In this document: in pieces, positions 4,690 through 6,813 of the stretch
Layout: every line of letters starts with the position of its first letter
Position numbering within the stretch: the stretch's first letter is position 1
Source of the DNA: Gemmatimonadota bacterium
Lineage (GTDB): Bacteria; Gemmatimonadota; Gemmatimonadetes; Gemmatimonadales; GWC2-71-9
Assembly (NCBI GenBank): GCA_025360265.1
Contig: JANYCP010000203.1
Location: forward strand, 1 to 6,813
Direction of reading: 5' to 3'
Length of the DNA: 6,813 nucleotides
The notes under the pieces: generated by a model
Told to the model about the DNA's origin: nothing
Database searches by the model: none
What the model saw: the letters and a program-made list of their open reading frames with translations, nothing else
Program-made: the position numbers and the translations under genes

Positions 4690-6813
4690 GACGCCCGTCC
4701 CTTTGCCACTCGGGCGCGCAGTTGTTGCATCAACGGCTCGGCGTCACTCCAAAGTGTCGTCACGCGCGCCAGCATGTCGCACGCTTCCTTGCGCCGATCG
4801 AGGAGCAGGTTATCGGCGCGCAACAATCGGGCAACCGCCGAGACGGCTGCGTCGAGCTCACCCTGCTCTGGCTCTCCGTCGGGCTTGCCCAGGATGTCGT
4901 TATTCTCGTGCCAGATCCATTCAGCCTCGGCACCGACGCGATGGCCCAGGCGGAGTTGCCAGTCGCCGCGATGCAGGTACACAAAGGCGCGCACGAACGG
5001 TCCGCGCAACGCGATCTCCGGCTCGTCGAGCATCCGATGAATCGATCGCGTTGAGTCGAGCGCAGCGTCGTACTGATTATTGGCACCGAGACGGAACGCA
5101 TTGGCGAATCGGAGGAGGTCTGCGGTCAAGGGCGTGGTCGCGACTGCATTCATCAATCGGATCATGCTGTCGGCGCCCTGACTGTCCTGCCTTCCGAGGG
5201 CGTCAACCACGAGCGTCCACGCAGCTCGCGGCCACAGCGAGTCGCTTGGCAGGACCGCGCGAAGTCTCGCGCGTCCCCAGTCACGCGTCCGGTCCGGCAA
5301 CGGAATTCCGGCGCCGGGAATGAGCGGAAGCAGCACGCGCCACTCCGCCCGCTGCAGTTGGTAGCCACGATTGCCAGGTACCGCCGCAGCGCCGCGGTCG
5401 AGCAATCGCAACGCCTCGAGTGGCTGGCCCAGCAGCAAGGATGCCGTGGCTTCAGCGGCGAGTGCATCCGCACGCTGAGCCTCGGTGTCTGATTTCCGCT
5501 CCACAAACCTCGCCAACGCGCGCTGATCGACTGGATCATCGACGTCGAGCCCCATGCGCACCGCACGACGGATGGTGTTCACTTTGGCAGGACTCGCCAG
5601 CCACTCCATGAGCATTCGCCCAGGCGTCGCGATCCAGCGATGGAACCTTCCATTGAAGGCGAGCCAGAGCATGTCGGTCCATGCATCACCATCGGGCGCA
5701 TGGCGCAGCTGCAGCTGCTGGCGTGCCAGCTCCTGATCCCCCAGGCGCACGGCTCCCCAGATGGTCTGGGTGTACGTGTTGGGGCGATCAAGTTCAGGAA
5801 TGTCTTTCGCCGATTGGCGGAATGCGTCGATCCCGTCGCGTAGCGGACGCCCCACCAGCGGGCCTCGACCGAAGAGTTCGTTGGCCGCCATCTGGCGCAC
5901 CATGGAGTAGTTGGGATAGTCGTGCACGAGCGAGTCGTACTTCATGATACGGCGATCCAGATCCGATTCCATCTGCGCCTGTAACAGTCGCTGCAGAGGC
6001 ACCGGCATGTCGGCACTGCGTGAGGCAAGCTTTTCCAGGTCACCGATATATGAAAGGCTCTGCCATTGGCGTGCGATCAACTTCTGCCAGGTGGCTTGTA
6101 GCAGATTGGGATCAAGACCCTCGGCGTCGGCGAACTTGTGCTCCGCGCCACCCCAGTCGCCACTCTGGAAGAGGCGCTGACCCTCGGTGTATGCGTTGAG
6201 CGCTTCGCGGTTCGGTTGTGTGCTGGCGAGCATCTGGAATTCCGTGAGCTGATCCCGAAAGAGACGACCCACCAGCGAGTCGGCGATCGCCTGGCCCCAC
6301 ACTTCTGCCTGCCCCGAATCACCGGGTACGTGAAATTTCTGAATTATGGTCCCACTGCTGTCGACGACCACCGTAATTGTGTCGCGTCCGTTTCCGTGCG
6401 CCGCAATCGTTCCGATGACCACCCGAGTGGCGATGCGACCGGCTGAATCGCCACTCATCTGGCCGACACGCAAAAATGGCAGCACCCTGATCGGCAACCA
6501 TTCGATCGGCAGCGAGGTGAGTTGCGCGAGCTGCGTGCCCAGAGCTTCATTCGCACCCTTGAACGGCAGGACGACGAGTGCGGGGCGTGCGCCGGCGGGT
6601 CGCTCGGAGGCGCGCGTATGAAGCACGGAGATGCCGCCCACCACGACCATCGCGCCGAACGCGACCGTCGCCACGATCGCTGCGCGACGCATCCGCCCGG
6701 CGTTGAGCAACGCACCACGGAATGCGGCCGCACTCTGCCATCGCGCGTCCGGGTCAATTCTCAACGCCCGCCGAAGGGCCGGTCGCAGCGAAACGGGCAC
6801 GCCGCGCCAAGTC
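4677..6813 (-). CDS. Membrane Ser/Thr protein kinase, C-terminal part: kinase end, membrane helix, TolB-like and TPR-like domains
   Basis: The frame is open to the right edge (711 residues visible), so the N-terminus and catalytic core are missing. Numbering from the Val codon at 6800 as residue 1: residues 1-33 (PVSLRPALRRALRIDPDARW then SAAAFRGALL) match the final kinase subdomain, including the conserved Arg20 in the DPxxR motif. GTG at 6800 is therefore not a credible start. Arg36, Arg38 and Arg39 precede one hydrophobic helix at about 41-60 (IVATVAFGAMVVVGGISVL), which places the rest outside the cytoplasm. Residues 73-182 resemble a TolB-like domain (ALVVLPF at 74-80; VVIGTIAAHGNGRDTITVVVD at 127-147). 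Residues 196-240 (EALNAYTEGQRLFQSGDWGGAEHKFADAEGLDP) are TPR-like, and about 445-700 is further helical-repeat material (ALAAEATASLLLGQPLEALRLLDRG; VYLHRGDWQLRLGHRVGAEAEW). Whether the missing catalytic core is intact is unknown. The stop (TAG at 4679-4677) lies inside the regulator gene. The likely role is a sensor kinase working with that regulator; the ligand is unknown. Confidence 0.85.
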   Translation of the reverse strand, partial: TWRGVPVSLRPALRRALRIDPDARWQSAAAFRGALLNAGRMRRAAIVATVAFGAMVVVGGISVLHTRASERPAGARPALVVLPFKGANEALGTQLAQLTSLPIEWLPIRVLPFLRVGQMSGDSAGRIATRVVIGTIAAHGNGRDTITVVVDSSGTIIQKFHVPGDSGQAEVWGQAIADSLVGRLFRDQLTEFQMLASTQPNREALNAYTEGQRLFQSGDWGGAEHKFADAEGLDPNLLQATWQKLIARQWQSLSYIGDLEKLASRSADMPVPLQRLLQAQMESDLDRRIMKYDSLVHDYPNYSMVRQMAANELFGRGPLVGRPLRDGIDAFRQSAKDIPELDRPNTYTQTIWGAVRLGDQELARQQLQLRHAPDGDAWTDMLWLAFNGRFHRWIATPGRMLMEWLASPAKVNTIRRAVRMGLDVDDPVDQRALARFVERKSDTEAQRADALAAEATASLLLGQPLEALRLLDRGAAAVPGNRGYQLQRAEWRVLLPLIPGAGIPLPDRTRDWGRARLRAVLPSDSLWPRAAWTLVVDALGRQDSQGADSMIRLMNAVATTPLTADLLRFANAFRLGANNQYDAALDSTRSIHRMLDEPEIALRGPFVRAFVYLHRGDWQLRLGHRVGAEAEWIWHENNDILGKPDGEPEQGELDAAVSAVARLLRADNLLLDRRKEACDMLARVTTLWSDAEPLMQQLRARVAKGRASCQH
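4699..4704 (-). promoter_or_regulatory. Ribosome-binding site of the regulator gene inside the kinase gene
   Basis: On the minus strand AAAGGG sits nine bases before the ATG at 4689, within the last codons of the kinase (Lys-Gly-Arg-Ala-Ser-Cys). It is a moderate Shine-Dalgarno match. With the kinase stop 13 bp past this start, terminating ribosomes can restart here, so the two proteins are likely made in linked amounts. Confidence 0.5.

Noticed and set aside
4199..5323. Plus-strand open frame of about 374 codons
   Set aside because: It spans the antisense of both the regulator and kinase genes across their overlap and has no domain or membrane features. Its length reflects GC-rich codon use.
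6798..6800. GTG as the start codon of the rightmost gene
   Set aside because: The frame continues upstream to the window edge, and the residues from this codon onward are the end of a kinase domain, so it is an internal valine.
1..6813. CRISPR arrays, tRNA, rRNA, insertion sequences, intrinsic terminators
   Set aside because: No spaced direct repeats, tRNA-like cloverleaf, transposase motifs or GC stem followed by a T-run were seen. Nearly every base is accounted for by the four coding frames.

Overview
The window is GC-rich and densely coded. It carries four consecutive genes, all on the minus strand, so transcription runs from high to low coordinates. The combination suggests a didermic, high-GC soil-type bacterium, most likely Gemmatimonadota (Acidobacteriota is the main alternative): a membrane Ser/Thr kinase with a TolB-like/TPR exterior, a BTAD-type regulator, and a secreted TonB-plug outer-membrane protein with an Asp-Ser/Thr-rich linker. 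This assignment is inferred from architecture and composition, because there is no rRNA or other taxonomic marker here.

Layout in transcription order: (1) 6813-4677, the C-terminal part of a membrane Ser/Thr protein kinase. Its catalytic core lies beyond the right edge. Visible are the last helix of the kinase fold, one membrane helix, a TolB-like domain and a long TPR-like helical exterior. (2) 4689-2794, a SARP/AfsR-type regulator (winged helix, BTAD, NTPase) whose start overlaps the kinase stop by 13 bp. (3) 2753-1272, a complete leucyl aminopeptidase (PepA, M17) with every metal and catalytic residue present, 40 bp after the regulator. (4) 1263-1, the first 421 residues of a TonB-dependent-receptor-like outer-membrane protein, starting 8 bp after the pepA stop and running off the left edge. 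Gaps are -13, +40 and +8 bp, so one transcript is plausible. The only non-coding sequence is the 40-bp and 8-bp gaps; there is no gene-free stretch over 300 bases.

The main point of interest is the kinase/regulator pair. It resembles the Streptomyces AfsK-AfsR logic (membrane Ser/Thr kinase phosphorylating a SARP-NTPase regulator), but the genes overlap, the regulator has no C-terminal TPR domain, the TPR-like region is on the kinase instead, and the P-loop lysine of the regulator is an arginine. A second point is a perfect 11-bp inverted repeat that would fold in the mRNA starting one base after the start codon of the outer-membrane gene, which also lacks a visible Shine-Dalgarno sequence.
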